Shown piece by piece: positions 9,368 through 18,496 of a stretch of 64,000 bases of DNA. The first letter of the stretch is position 1. Each line of letters opens with the position of its first letter. The stretch lies in NCBI GenBank assembly GCA_014804655.1, contig JAAUZK010000004.1, forward strand, positions 192,450-256,449, written 5' to 3'. The DNA is from Lachnospiraceae bacterium (GTDB lineage: Bacteria; Bacillota; Clostridia; Lachnospirales; Lachnospiraceae). The notes beneath the pieces are model-generated. The model did not search any database. It saw only the letters and a list, made by a program, of their open reading frames with translations, and had not been told where the DNA came from. A program made the translations under genes and the position numbers.

Positions 9368-11179
9368 TATCTTCGTCTCCGTTATCTTCTCGTCTTCTAC
9401 CTTATAGATCACATCACACTTAGCGATCGTGTTGAGTCTGTGGGCAATAATCACCATAGTCTTCCTGCCATGGAAGCTGTTAATGGCATCCATAACCGCT
9501 TTTTCCGTATCATTATCCAGCGCAGAAGTCGCCTCATCGAAGACCAGAATCTCCGGGTTGTGGTACAGCGCTCTGGCGATGCCCAGACGCTGTCTCTGTC
9601 CGCCGGATATTCTGACACCCCTGTCACCTATGGTCGTATCCAGTCCTTCCGGAAGCTCTTCCACGAATTCCTTAAGCTGTGCCTCCTCCAGCACTTCCCA
9701 GATCCGTTTATCATCGATCCGATCCGCATCGATACCGAAGGCGATATTGTCCCTGATCGACTCGTCGATCAGATAGATGGACTGCGGAATATAGCCGATC
9801 TTGGCAAGCCATGCGGGATAATTGTCGAAGATATCCATCCCGTCACAAGTAATCTTGCCCGACTGCACATGCAGAAGCCCCAGCAGAATATCCACAATCG
9901 TGGACTTGCCTGCGCCGGACGGCCCCATGATACCTACGGACTGTCCTTTCTTCACTTCCATATGAGCATCCGTGAATATATTTTTCTCCGTATTCGGATA
10001 AGCGTAGGTGATATGATCTAAAACGATCTTATCCTGCAGTTCCAGCTTCGGAAGTTCCGGCTGCTTATCACCGGTAAGCCCGGTCACGCTTCCGTTCACG
10101 TCTTTCTTCATGCTCTCGTTCAGATTATCATACAGATAATCCAGACAGGGCTGCGCGTATGCGATCTCCGAAAGGTATGTGTTGATACGGTTGATGCCGG
10201 GCAGCATACGAACCGCCGCCATGGCGAAAACCGTCAACTGCGGAACCAGCACGGTTAAATCACCGCCCCGCATCATATACAGCAGCATAAACAGAAACAT
10301 CGCCGCCATAAAGATCGTCTCGATCAGAAGCCTCGGCAGATTATTGAGCACCGCATAATTTCTCGCCACGTTTGCACCGACGGCGCCGCTCTCATAATAA
10401 TTGCGCACAAAAAACTCTTCTCTGTGCAACACCTTCACATCTTTTAACCCGTAGATCGACTGAATCCGCCACTTGGCGATACGCGACTGTATCGTCTGAT
10501 TCTTGTGCCCGATTCTGTTAAGGCGCGGCTTTAACTGCTTCGTAATGATCAGGGTCAGTCCTAAGAAGATCACTACGATAAAAAGACACATAAGCGGACT
10601 GTTCACCACCAGCACAATGCACAGCGAAACCGCAACCACGATCTCCGTAATCATCTGTATCATCACGAGAATCAATTGAAAAGCGTTTGGAATATCACTG
10701 TCTGTCAGGCGGAATACCGTGGGAATATCCGCTCCCAGATAATCCTCATACGGACGGTTTAAGAATTCCCGCATCACACGGCTGATCATACGATTCCTGT
10801 TCCGCGTCACGAAAGTGTTCTGTACATAAGTCAGGAACAACAGATAGGCGTTCTTAAACACATACAGCACGATCAACACAATGAGCATATACATAATCAA
10901 ATCTCTGCTTGTCTGAATGTGCAGCATCTGTGCCACATCGCGCACCGGCTCTTTCTCCATGATGGCTTCCGGGTCCATAATTGCCGTCACTACCGGCAGG
11001 AGCATGGATACGCCCAGTGTTTCCAGCAATCCGCCGATCAGGATTAACACCGCCAGACCGACCAACTGCTTCTTTTGCTTTTGATCAAACAGATATCCTA
11101 CTTTGTGAATCAGAGTAACTTTCTTCCCTGTCTGCTCGTTGTCTCTATGACTATCTTCTCCAACTGCCTGTTTACTCAT
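9362..11179 (-). CDS. ABC transporter, fused permease-ATPase (PglK/MsbA-like glycan flippase)
   Basis: This 605-aa half-transporter has an N-terminal membrane domain (about six segments, residues 40-330) and a C-terminal ATPase. Walker A is GPSGAGKST at 419-427, the signature ISGGQ is at 524-528 and Walker B ILVFDEATS is at 544-552. It works as a homodimer. The sequence style and the polysaccharide context suggest flipping of lipid-linked oligosaccharide, as PglK does (inference). A clear paralogue lies at 61017-62783; both share the GGLLETLGVSM-type first membrane helix. Two glycan flippases and no Wzx in one locus suggests ABC-driven export. The last codons fall in a composite repeat. Confidence 0.88.
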   Translation of the reverse strand: MSKQAVGEDSHRDNEQTGKKVTLIHKVGYLFDQKQKKQLVGLAVLILIGGLLETLGVSMLLPVVTAIMDPEAIMEKEPVRDVAQMLHIQTSRDLIMYMLIVLIVLYVFKNAYLLFLTYVQNTFVTRNRNRMISRVMREFLNRPYEDYLGADIPTVFRLTDSDIPNAFQLILVMIQMITEIVVAVSLCIVLVVNSPLMCLFIVVIFLGLTLIITKQLKPRLNRIGHKNQTIQSRIAKWRIQSIYGLKDVKVLHREEFFVRNYYESGAVGANVARNYAVLNNLPRLLIETIFMAAMFLFMLLYMMRGGDLTVLVPQLTVFAMAAVRMLPGINRINTYLSEIAYAQPCLDYLYDNLNESMKKDVNGSVTGLTGDKQPELPKLELQDKIVLDHITYAYPNTEKNIFTDAHMEVKKGQSVGIMGPSGAGKSTIVDILLGLLHVQSGKITCDGMDIFDNYPAWLAKIGYIPQSIYLIDESIRDNIAFGIDADRIDDKRIWEVLEEAQLKEFVEELPEGLDTTIGDRGVRISGGQRQRLGIARALYHNPEILVFDEATSALDNDTEKAVMDAINSFHGRKTMVIIAHRLNTIAKCDVIYKVEDEKITETKIA

Positions 11180-11258
11180 GTATCGTTAATTCCTTTCGTA
11201 CTACCGCATGCCTGCCCGTTCCTTCTTTTTCTTCGGCCTCGCACGCGCCTGCCATTCT

Positions 11259-12263
11259 CTACGGCAGATCACTTGTTGGTACGCGCTGCATATCTTTCCT
11301 GTAGATATCCGTACAATCCCATCCATTCATCCACCTGTCAGGCGCAAGTACTGTCTTATGGGGATTCCCGCATAAGTAAGAGGCCCACCAGCTATAGCTG
11401 CTGTTTGCCAGTATATGGTGCCTGCATTTGCTCATCAGGGCAAACTCCGCATAATCCCTCTGCTCTGCTGTCCCTGCCGTTTCCGGTATTTCTACTATTT
11501 TGATCCGATACGTTGTTACGGATCTCTCTTCTCTTTCTATTCTATCTGCCGCTTTCGCTTCGTCTAATGCCTTTGACTTATCTGCCGTCTCAGCTTCGGC
11601 GATCTGTTCCCTGATCCACTGCTTATCATTTGTAAATATATAGAATATGCACTCCGGATGTTCCCGTTTCATCTGTTCTATCGCTCTTAGGTAATACGCC
11701 TCCGTGCAGATTCCGCCGAACAGTTCCTGATTCTCCGGCAGCAGATAGTCGCCTCTGCGGATATGCACGCTGACAGACTCGGTATCGTTGATCTGTGTCA
11801 GCCATTTGGCCGCTGTACACTGCTCCCCGTTATCCTGCATGGCGGCATCTACAAACTGTAACAGTCTGTCCGTATCATAAGCAGCTCTGACCTCCTGCGT
11901 CACCCCGGCAAAATACTTCTCCGTCTGCCAATATCCCTCTAAATAGATATCATCCCACTCCATGATTTCCGGATGAAAGCGCTTGTCCGCCTCGAAATAA
12001 GATTTCTTCCTCCTGCCAAACAGCTTCCTGCGCACTCTCGCCCAGGGCAGCATGGAAGAATCCAACATTTGTATTAGCTCCTCCGCCGTCGCCCGCTCGT
12101 ACTCGATGCCGAAGTACTTAAGCGCCGGATCGCGCTGCGCATCCTGTGCAAATCCTGCCACATCATCGATTTTGACGGTTCTGCCCAGACTTTTCAGTTG
12201 TAGATATAAGGCATACTGGAACATCTGATTGCCCAGCCCGCCCGCAAGCTGTATGATGACCAT
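11259..12263 (-). CDS. Family 11 alpha-1,2-fucosyltransferase-like glycosyltransferase
   Basis: The 334-aa product begins MVIIQLAGGLGNQMFQYALY, an almost canonical GT11 start. It also has HIRRGDYLL, the GDP-sugar binding motif, and ILANSSYSWWASYL, the conserved SNSSFSWW segment near the C-terminus. ATG 12263 fits the family start; a TTG 33 bases upstream has a better-placed purine-rich site (AAGAGGA), so the start is not settled. An acidic A/E/K-rich insertion of about 35 residues (around 215-250, AEAETADKSKALDEAKAADR) interrupts the region before the last motif. It probably adds fucose or a related deoxy sugar to the glycan. Confidence 0.85.
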   Translation of the reverse strand: MVIIQLAGGLGNQMFQYALYLQLKSLGRTVKIDDVAGFAQDAQRDPALKYFGIEYERATAEELIQMLDSSMLPWARVRRKLFGRRKKSYFEADKRFHPEIMEWDDIYLEGYWQTEKYFAGVTQEVRAAYDTDRLLQFVDAAMQDNGEQCTAAKWLTQINDTESVSVHIRRGDYLLPENQELFGGICTEAYYLRAIEQMKREHPECIFYIFTNDKQWIREQIAEAETADKSKALDEAKAADRIEREERSVTTYRIKIVEIPETAGTAEQRDYAEFALMSKCRHHILANSSYSWWASYLCGNPHKTVLAPDRWMNGWDCTDIYRKDMQRVPTSDLP

Positions 12264-12320
12264 ATTATAATGCTTTCTGTCCTCTTGGTTACACAAATTC
12301 GATTAATAACGATAGTTATT

Positions 12321-13412
12321 TTATTGACTGTGCTTCATTTTTCTTAATACCGCTTTCACCCTGACCTTAAGCGGTATGATCACTCGTTCGTCCAGCCGTA
12401 CTCTGCACAAATACTGCTTCGGAGAACGTAAGAAGAGCTTCATCTTCCGATAATCCCGCGGATCGGCCACCGCACATCCATAGGCTTTACTGTAATGCTC
12501 TCTGTTATCCCGTATGATCTGCATAAGTTGCTCTAAATAGCTGTACCGCTCCGGCATGTCCGCATTATACACCTGTACATAGAACTGCAGTAATCTTTTA
12601 TAAAAAAAATAATCATGAATATCCGCCAGATCCTCTCTCCCCAGACTCTTAAGAAATTCGGTCTTCTCATAATAAGCCGGGATCTGATCCGTAAAAGTGT
12701 GCGAATTGATCTGCGCATTCATGATACTTCCCTCTCTGTCTATTATATAGTTATAACAGGCACTGTCAAGGTAAATACATTTAGCTGCATGACCAAGCGC
12801 TCTGGTGGTAAACATGATGTCCTCGTACCATTTTCCCACCGGAAATTCGATTCCCGCAAGGACTTCTTTCTTATATAATTTATTCCATGCGGCATTCTGA
12901 ATATCGTAGTCCGGCGTTTCCTGCACATAATATTGCAGCGCCTCCTGTCCTTCAAACAGGACCGCCCTGTCCTTCGACTGATCCACGATATTCGTTCTGT
13001 ATACCCGGCGATAACGACAGATTGCTACCTCTGCCTTCTGTTCCTTCAGCGCGCCGAACATCTTCTCATACATGTCGGGATCGATCCAGTCATCGCCGTC
13101 CACAAATCCGATATAAGCGCCCCTTGCATCAGCAATCCCCACATTTCTTGCTTCGGAGGGACCGCCGTGCTCCTTATGGATAACTCTGATCCGCGCATCT
13201 TTAGCTGCCAAACGGTCACAGACCGTCCCTGTAGAATCAGTAGAACCGTCGTCCACCACGATAATGTCCAGATTACCGTATGTCTGATTGCGAACTGACT
13301 CTACCCCACGTCCAATATACTCTTCTATATTATAAGCTGTTACAATAATCGAAATCAGATCCGTCTGCTCTCTTATACCGATAGCCGGATGATAGTGCTC
13401 AATAACTTTCAT
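12321..13412 (-). CDS. Family 2 glycosyltransferase
   Basis: This 363-aa protein has the GT2 (GT-A) nucleotide-sugar domain: SIIVTAYNIEEYIGRGVESV near residue 20, VVDDGSTDSTG near 52, and GFVDGDDWIDPDMYEKM near 105 with the DxD-like DGDD. A conserved W-x-D pair (KWYEDIMF) near 200 could hold the catalytic base. It is soluble with a basic C-terminus and no membrane helix. ATG 13412 follows GAGGT. It is one of many sugar-adding enzymes of the locus; donor and acceptor cannot be told. Confidence 0.88.
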   Translation of the reverse strand: MKVIEHYHPAIGIREQTDLISIIVTAYNIEEYIGRGVESVRNQTYGNLDIIVVDDGSTDSTGTVCDRLAAKDARIRVIHKEHGGPSEARNVGIADARGAYIGFVDGDDWIDPDMYEKMFGALKEQKAEVAICRYRRVYRTNIVDQSKDRAVLFEGQEALQYYVQETPDYDIQNAAWNKLYKKEVLAGIEFPVGKWYEDIMFTTRALGHAAKCIYLDSACYNYIIDREGSIMNAQINSHTFTDQIPAYYEKTEFLKSLGREDLADIHDYFFYKRLLQFYVQVYNADMPERYSYLEQLMQIIRDNREHYSKAYGCAVADPRDYRKMKLFLRSPKQYLCRVRLDERVIIPLKVRVKAVLRKMKHSQ

Positions 13413-13439
13413 CTTGTGACCTCGCTTTGTGTCTACTAA

Positions 13440-15362
13440 TCATTTCTGCAAATAACACGTGCGCATCCACTCCTGAAACATCAATACATACCAGATCTGC
13501 ACACGCCAGATATCCCGCTTAATATAGTCGTCCCACAACTGCCATACTACATCAGTCTCCAATATGCCCTGCTCATCCAGCGTCTTCCTATCAATCAGAC
13601 TCTGTGCCCACTCCCGCAGTTCCGGTTCCTTCAGCCATTTATGCAGGGGAATGCTGAATCCCTTCTTCGGCCGCTCCATCAGCTCACGCGGCACATAGCG
13701 ATAAAGGATATCACGCAGAATCTTTTTAGTCACACCATCCTGCTTGCGATAGGCCAGCGGGAGCGTCCATGCAAACTCTACCACATCCCGATCCAACATA
13801 GGCACCCTTGTCTCCAGTGAGACCGCCATGGCGGTGCGGTCCACCTTACACAGAATGTCGTCAGGATGATACATCAATAGATCCATCAACATCAAATTAT
13901 GCTGCGGTTCCCCTAGAAGCCCTGACGGATAAGTGTCCATAACCGTATCATACCGCTCTGCCTGCGTGCATAGCTCTTTGTCAGTTTTAGCCACGCCATT
14001 CTGTCTCCTCACAAGCCGGAACCCTTCTCCGATCTCGGATCGCAGATACATATCCTCAATACCGCGCGCGCCCAGAAGCCCGGCTCTGACCGCCATAGCA
14101 CCGTGACTCCCGGCACTACCCACGCCGAGAAGCGCGCTGACCGTCTTACGCAGCCCATAAGGAATCTTTCGTGTTTTCTGCCATATTCTGTCGATAGAGG
14201 TGTAAGTATTATAACCGCAGAACAGCTCATCGCCTCCGTCCCCGCTTAAAGATACCGTCACATGCTCTCTGGTCATCTTACTGACCAGATAAGTGGGAAT
14301 CTGAGACGAATCCGCAAAAGGTTCCCCAAACATCTGCGCCAGATGCGGGATCACCCCGCGGGCATCCTCTTCCGTAATATACAGTTCTGTATGCTCTGTT
14401 CCCAGATGCGCCGCGATCTGTCCGGCAATGTCTGCTTCATTGAATTTCTCATCCCACATACCGATCGTGAAGCTGCGCACCTTCCTGTCACTTATGGACT
14501 GCATAAGAGATACCACCGTGCTGCTGTCGATTCCTGCGGAGAGAAATGCTCCCACCGGCACATCCGCCACCATCTGGCTACGAATCGATTCTTTCAGCAG
14601 ACGCTCCAATTCCTCCGCCGCCTCCGTCTCACTTCCTGTAAAAAGATGCGACTGTCCGTAAACTGCCGCTTCACGCATAGACCAGTAGGTTTTTATCTCA
14701 TATTTATTAAATGGAAATTTAATTTTCAAACACTTTCCTGGCTCTAATTTATAGATACTCTGATATACAGAATAGGGAGCCGGAATGTAGCCATATCGAA
14801 AATATTGTTCCAGAATCCCCGTATTAACGGGGTTTTCAAAACCATCCAGCGCCGCGATGGAATTCAGGTCGGAGGCAAATACGAACTTGTCTCCCTGCAC
14901 AAATCCATAGTACAAAGGCTTCTCTCCCACCCTGTCACGGGAGATAGATAACGCTTGTTCTTTTTTATCATATACGGCCATGGCGAACATGCCCTTTGCC
15001 ATGCGAAGCGTCTCTTCCATGCCATATGCCGCGATTGCCTCCAGAAGTACCTCCGTGTCGGATGTCCCCCGAAAATCCACTGTCTTGTGCTCCTGCAGCA
15101 ACCTGTCCCGAATCGTCCGGTAATTATAGATCTCTCCGTTATAGGCTATCACATAACGCCCGTCATGAGATTCCATGGGCTGCGCGCCCGATGGAGTCAG
15201 ATCCACAATAGAGAGCCTTCTGTGTCCCAGAACCACCGCATGCTCCTCGGATGCCCAGATGCCGGAAGCGTCAGGTCCCCTGTGATACATCTTCTCATTC
15301 ATTCTCTCTATATTCCGCTGCCAGTTGTCACCCCAATTACATAATCCGGCAATTCCACACAT
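13440..15362 (-). CDS. asnB: Asparagine synthase (glutamine-hydrolysing) family, copy 1
   Basis: The 640-aa product has the class II glutamine amidotransferase domain with the N-terminal nucleophile Cys2 (MCGIAG), then the ATP-pyrophosphatase synthetase domain with FLSAGIDSS near residue 270 (P-loop-like SxGxDS) and SLSGDGGDELFCGYN near 365. Length is typical of AsnB. In polysaccharide loci such proteins often amidate a sugar carboxyl rather than aspartate. With a HexNAc-uronate pathway nearby (31-41 kb), uronamide formation is a reasonable guess. A second copy lies at 18497-20407. Downstream spacing to the GT2 gene is 27 bases. Confidence 0.88.
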   Translation of the reverse strand: MCGIAGLCNWGDNWQRNIERMNEKMYHRGPDASGIWASEEHAVVLGHRRLSIVDLTPSGAQPMESHDGRYVIAYNGEIYNYRTIRDRLLQEHKTVDFRGTSDTEVLLEAIAAYGMEETLRMAKGMFAMAVYDKKEQALSISRDRVGEKPLYYGFVQGDKFVFASDLNSIAALDGFENPVNTGILEQYFRYGYIPAPYSVYQSIYKLEPGKCLKIKFPFNKYEIKTYWSMREAAVYGQSHLFTGSETEAAEELERLLKESIRSQMVADVPVGAFLSAGIDSSTVVSLMQSISDRKVRSFTIGMWDEKFNEADIAGQIAAHLGTEHTELYITEEDARGVIPHLAQMFGEPFADSSQIPTYLVSKMTREHVTVSLSGDGGDELFCGYNTYTSIDRIWQKTRKIPYGLRKTVSALLGVGSAGSHGAMAVRAGLLGARGIEDMYLRSEIGEGFRLVRRQNGVAKTDKELCTQAERYDTVMDTYPSGLLGEPQHNLMLMDLLMYHPDDILCKVDRTAMAVSLETRVPMLDRDVVEFAWTLPLAYRKQDGVTKKILRDILYRYVPRELMERPKKGFSIPLHKWLKEPELREWAQSLIDRKTLDEQGILETDVVWQLWDDYIKRDIWRVQIWYVLMFQEWMRTCYLQK

Positions 15363-15380
15363 GTGTCTTTCCTTTCTTTA

Positions 15381-15460
15381 ATTGAGCTTCGTTCAATTAC
15401 GAGATTTGCTTCTCAAACTCGAATAGTATCTTATCCTCTTCTTGGTTGAGCTTCGCTCAA
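15381..15460. repeat. Cluster of three tiny palindromes
   Basis: The 99-base gap between an SGNH gene and asnB holds three short hairpins: 15381-15397 (ATTGAG, loop CTTCG, TTCAAT), 15401-15420 (GAGATTTG with CAAACTC, one bulge) and 15446-15460 (TTGAG, CTTCG, CTCAA). The first and third are near-copies of each other. They belong to the TTCG-loop palindrome class seen elsewhere in the window. Confidence 0.75.
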
Positions 15461-15461
15461 A

Positions 15462-16574
15462 TCACTCATCCACAACAGCATACTCTTCATTTGCGATCCG
15501 TTCAGCTATCGTCTGCCTTGCAGTCTCCATCTCGCCCTGCCATCTTACATACGCCTCGTCCCACGACTCGTATGCCGCCTCGCCCCGTTTATCCGTGAAA
15601 TCATAGTTTTCCAGCAAATAGGTCTGCAGAAAATTCGTGCACTTCTCCGCCCCGACGGCGTTCGTATGACTGCCGTAATCCGCGAAATCTTCCTCGAATA
15701 TTATGCCGATCTGCTCATAATAATCGTTCATATTCAGAAACCGATAGCCGCAGGATGTCACAATCTCTCCTATATAATTGTACATCTGCTGGTCTTCTAA
15801 CGATTCCCCGTAGGGCGATACGATAAACAGCGCCTCATGATTCCCTTGCTCCAAATAATCCAATAGATCCCGCAGATACGCCTCCTGCTCCTCCGGAATC
15901 CCTTTCGTCCCCTCCGCATTGCCACAATCCGGCATGGGCAGCGGTCCCACTTCATCCTTGAAAGTATACCCCTTGAGCGGGTGCGGATTGCAGTACAGCA
16001 TATTCGCCCACTCCGATGGAAGCGCCAGCATCTTCCAATTCGTATGATATTTCATAATATCCAGATAAAAGCTGATCCTCCCCTCTTCGTTATCTTCCGG
16101 AACCATCGCCTGTATCGCCTTATTCCTGAGTACCGAATACCGCAGATTATCCGTCACGCCCCGAGTGTACGCCATATTCTCCCGAAGCCCTGCGTCTTCC
16201 ATAGTAAACATTCTCATCTCGAAAATATACAGCTTAGGATCTTGGGATTTCTCCGCCTCCTCCACCAAATACTTCATCGCCACAGGCCGCTGTACATTAG
16301 AAGACAACGGATACATTGCGATGCCGCTCTCTCCCCAGAGCTTAGGCGCTGCATAATAAGGAAAAACCGGACTCGAGCCGATCATCACGATATCCAGCGA
16401 ATCCTTCTTCTCGGCATAAAATCCCGCAAACCGATCCTTCACGTCCCCGTTAGTCCTTACCATATAAGACACCACCAGCAACACCACCAAGAAAATCGCA
16501 ATAAAGCTGACAATCTGCAAGACAATCCAAACTCTATTCTGTTCTCCGATTTCAATCTCTTCTTTTTGTTCCAT
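15462..16574 (-). CDS. SGNH-hydrolase-like membrane-anchored protein (DltD/AlgX-like)
   Basis: This 370-aa protein has one N-terminal membrane helix (residues 17-38) and an extracytoplasmic domain. The SGNH serine block is IVMIGSSPV (Ser67/68) and the C-terminal DYGSHTNAVG gives Asp299 and His303 as the matching acid and base. This layout resembles DltD and the AlgJ/AlgX O-acetylation partners that hand acyl groups to or from polysaccharides. It lies away from the MBOAT gene (22702-24276) but could serve it or another acyl acceptor. A second such protein is at 27172-28359. Function inferred from fold-level motifs only. Confidence 0.7.
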   Translation of the reverse strand: MEQKEEIEIGEQNRVWIVLQIVSFIAIFLVVLLVVSYMVRTNGDVKDRFAGFYAEKKDSLDIVMIGSSPVFPYYAAPKLWGESGIAMYPLSSNVQRPVAMKYLVEEAEKSQDPKLYIFEMRMFTMEDAGLRENMAYTRGVTDNLRYSVLRNKAIQAMVPEDNEEGRISFYLDIMKYHTNWKMLALPSEWANMLYCNPHPLKGYTFKDEVGPLPMPDCGNAEGTKGIPEEQEAYLRDLLDYLEQGNHEALFIVSPYGESLEDQQMYNYIGEIVTSCGYRFLNMNDYYEQIGIIFEEDFADYGSHTNAVGAEKCTNFLQTYLLENYDFTDKRGEAAYESWDEAYVRWQGEMETARQTIAERIANEEYAVVDE

Positions 16575-16862
16575 GCGTTATTTTTCTCGTTTCCAGTTAA
16601 ATATTAAATTCACTTTTAACATTTTTATTGTTATATAACACTTTCTATCGCCAGTCTATATCGTCATAATCTTTCAAAATCATATCTCACATATCTCTTT
16701 ACAATACTTTTCTAAGTATCATTCAAAGAAGACATTATCTCACTAAATTTTTTAGGTATACAGCGTGGAGCAGTATATATTTATCATAAGGACCGTTTGG
16801 ATATGTTTAAATCCTTCGGATTTAAACTGCCGGCTAATTTAAGACAACTGTCTCATACCCAT
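16575..16862. other. AT-rich non-coding spacer with one perfect palindrome
   Basis: This is the first half of a 568-base gap between genes (16575-17142). It is AT-rich and has no plausible frame. At 16806-16826 a 9-bp perfect stem closes a three-base loop (TTTAAATCC-TTC-GGATTTAAA), again the TTCG-type palindrome. The rest of the gap is filled by the MITE-like repeat at 16863-17036 and about 100 further bases in which nothing was recognised. A promoter for the downstream SGNH gene may lie here, but no clear -35/-10 pair was found. Confidence 0.5.
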
Positions 16863-17036
16863 CCAATACCCAGCGCAGAGGGAAGTTAATATCTTAAGGA
16901 GCCCCTTAAAAAGCGTCAGTGCTTAACGAGGTCATGAGTTGCGAAGCAACTCACGAGTTTAGCATCTGCTACGCTTTTTACGGAGCGAGAGCGCGGCTCC
17001 GTAGATATTAACTTTCATCTGCGCGTCTGGCTTAGA
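16863..17036. repeat. MITE-like repeat, copy A (174 bp)
   Basis: Copies lie also at 50031-50189 and 57362-57560, with a truncated one at 43205-43242. The ends hold roughly 30-bp imperfect inverted repeats (16873-16903 against 16995-17024), reading GCGCAGA...GTTAATATCTTAAGGAGCC from the left and its complement from the right. CCAATACC outside the left arm and CTTAGA outside the right arm are also conserved. The interior carries the small palindrome GAGTTGCGAAGCAACTC at 16936-16952. It has no coding frame. Its structure suits a non-autonomous mobile element or a long structured RNA. Confidence 0.8.
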
Positions 17037-17142
17037 AGCCTCGCCTGTCGCCCCTCAATATAAACCGACATTTTATACAGCACGTCCCATAACACCCATT
17101 ACAGCAGTTAATAAGTTAATTCACGATTTAATATATTGCGTG

Positions 17143-18261
17143 TTATTTCTCCATAATCCCCTCAAAATACCCCATCCACATCCGATTCACCCTATCAGGC
17201 GCCAACCTCTCCTGAATCTTAACAGCTTCCCTGCCAAGCCTGTCCGCATATTCCGGATCACAAAGCACCCGATCCATCGCCATCTCCAACGCCCGCTGAT
17301 CCCCAGTCGGAATGATCAACCCATTCACTCCATCCTCCATTAATTCCACCGTACCGCCGCTGGGCACATCCGTAGAAATCACCGGCAGTCCCGTCGCCAA
17401 CGCCTCGATCAACGCATTGGACACACCCTCGGAATAGGATGTCAATAGGAAAAGCGACGCCCGCTCGATCTGCACCGCCACATCAGGAATCACTCCCGCC
17501 AGCGATACGCGTTCGGATACTCCCAGCTCTTTTGCAAGATTTTCCAGATAAGTCCGCAGCTCGCCTTCTCCGTATATAGTCAGCGTATATTCCGGATACC
17601 GGTCCTGAATCGCCGCGAAGGCACGTATCATCATCTCATGATTCTTATTGGCATCCAGACGACCGACCGAAACGATACGTTTATCCCGCTCTCCCTCATA
17701 TCTGATTCTGATAAAATCAGGGTTCAGAGAGTTGGGCAGAATGACCGCCCGATTTTGTATCTTCTTATTAAAGAAGAACTTTGATCTCGTCGTCTGTAAA
17801 ACGATACCATCCGCAAGTGGAAATAACAAATTGGCGAGCAGACGCATCAATCTGTTCGGGTACTCCTCTTTCGCTTCCCCCACCACCGACACTACCGGTC
17901 TTGTCTTGGTAAACATTGTGGTAACAACTGTCATGAAATTATTTTTACCGATACACGAAAGCACAAGATCAGGTTTTTCATTTTTCCAAATTCGATGCAG
18001 TTTACGAACCCGATGTATAAAATTCAAGATTCGACTGTTATTTAATTCTTCTAAAGTCAGATCGGAGAGCACCCGTTTAATCTCTCCCGGCAACATATAT
18101 TCTTCCTCACTCGGATATTGATATTGGGTGACCATTGTCACCTGATATCCCTCTCCCAGGAAAAATTCTGCCAGATTTACGAAGACTCTTTCGGCTCCTC
18201 CCTTATGCAAAGATCCGATATAAAAAGCAATGTGTTTTTTTTTCAACTCATTTTCATGCAT
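17143..18261 (-). CDS. Family 4 glycosyltransferase (GT-B)
   Basis: The 372-aa product has the N-terminal acceptor domain opening IAFYIGSLHKGGAERV, with the GGAE motif common in GT4, and the C-terminal donor domain with IVSVGRLDANKNH near residue 195, and SEGVSNALIEALATGLPVIS near 280, where the E-x7-E pair contacts the nucleotide sugar. It is a soluble, membrane-associated enzyme. ATG 18261 follows GAAGGA. Upstream is a 235-base, very AT-rich gap (18262-18496) with no gene; this could contain a promoter. Specificity unknown. Confidence 0.88.
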   Translation of the reverse strand: MHENELKKKHIAFYIGSLHKGGAERVFVNLAEFFLGEGYQVTMVTQYQYPSEEEYMLPGEIKRVLSDLTLEELNNSRILNFIHRVRKLHRIWKNEKPDLVLSCIGKNNFMTVVTTMFTKTRPVVSVVGEAKEEYPNRLMRLLANLLFPLADGIVLQTTRSKFFFNKKIQNRAVILPNSLNPDFIRIRYEGERDKRIVSVGRLDANKNHEMMIRAFAAIQDRYPEYTLTIYGEGELRTYLENLAKELGVSERVSLAGVIPDVAVQIERASLFLLTSYSEGVSNALIEALATGLPVISTDVPSGGTVELMEDGVNGLIIPTGDQRALEMAMDRVLCDPEYADRLGREAVKIQERLAPDRVNRMWMGYFEGIMEK

Positions 18262-18496
18262 TTTGAATAAAATCCTTCATAATTTTATCTAAAAAGAGTT
18301 TTTCTGCATTTTTTCTTCTTTTTTCTTGCAAAATCCTTTTAAAACAACACTTTTGTTAAATTTATTTTTATTTTTGGATTTTAAATTGCATCGACAATTT
18401 ATTCTTTTTTCTGACCGCTTATTTCGCTAAAAATCACTATTTTATTGCGTTATTTTATCTTTTATAGCATTCCGAAAGTTATACAATCACCTTTTT

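Noticed and set aside
15381-15460. Possible CRISPR array from repeated short units
   Set aside because: The units are 15-20 base palindromes of differing sequence without uniform spacers, and no cas gene is near.
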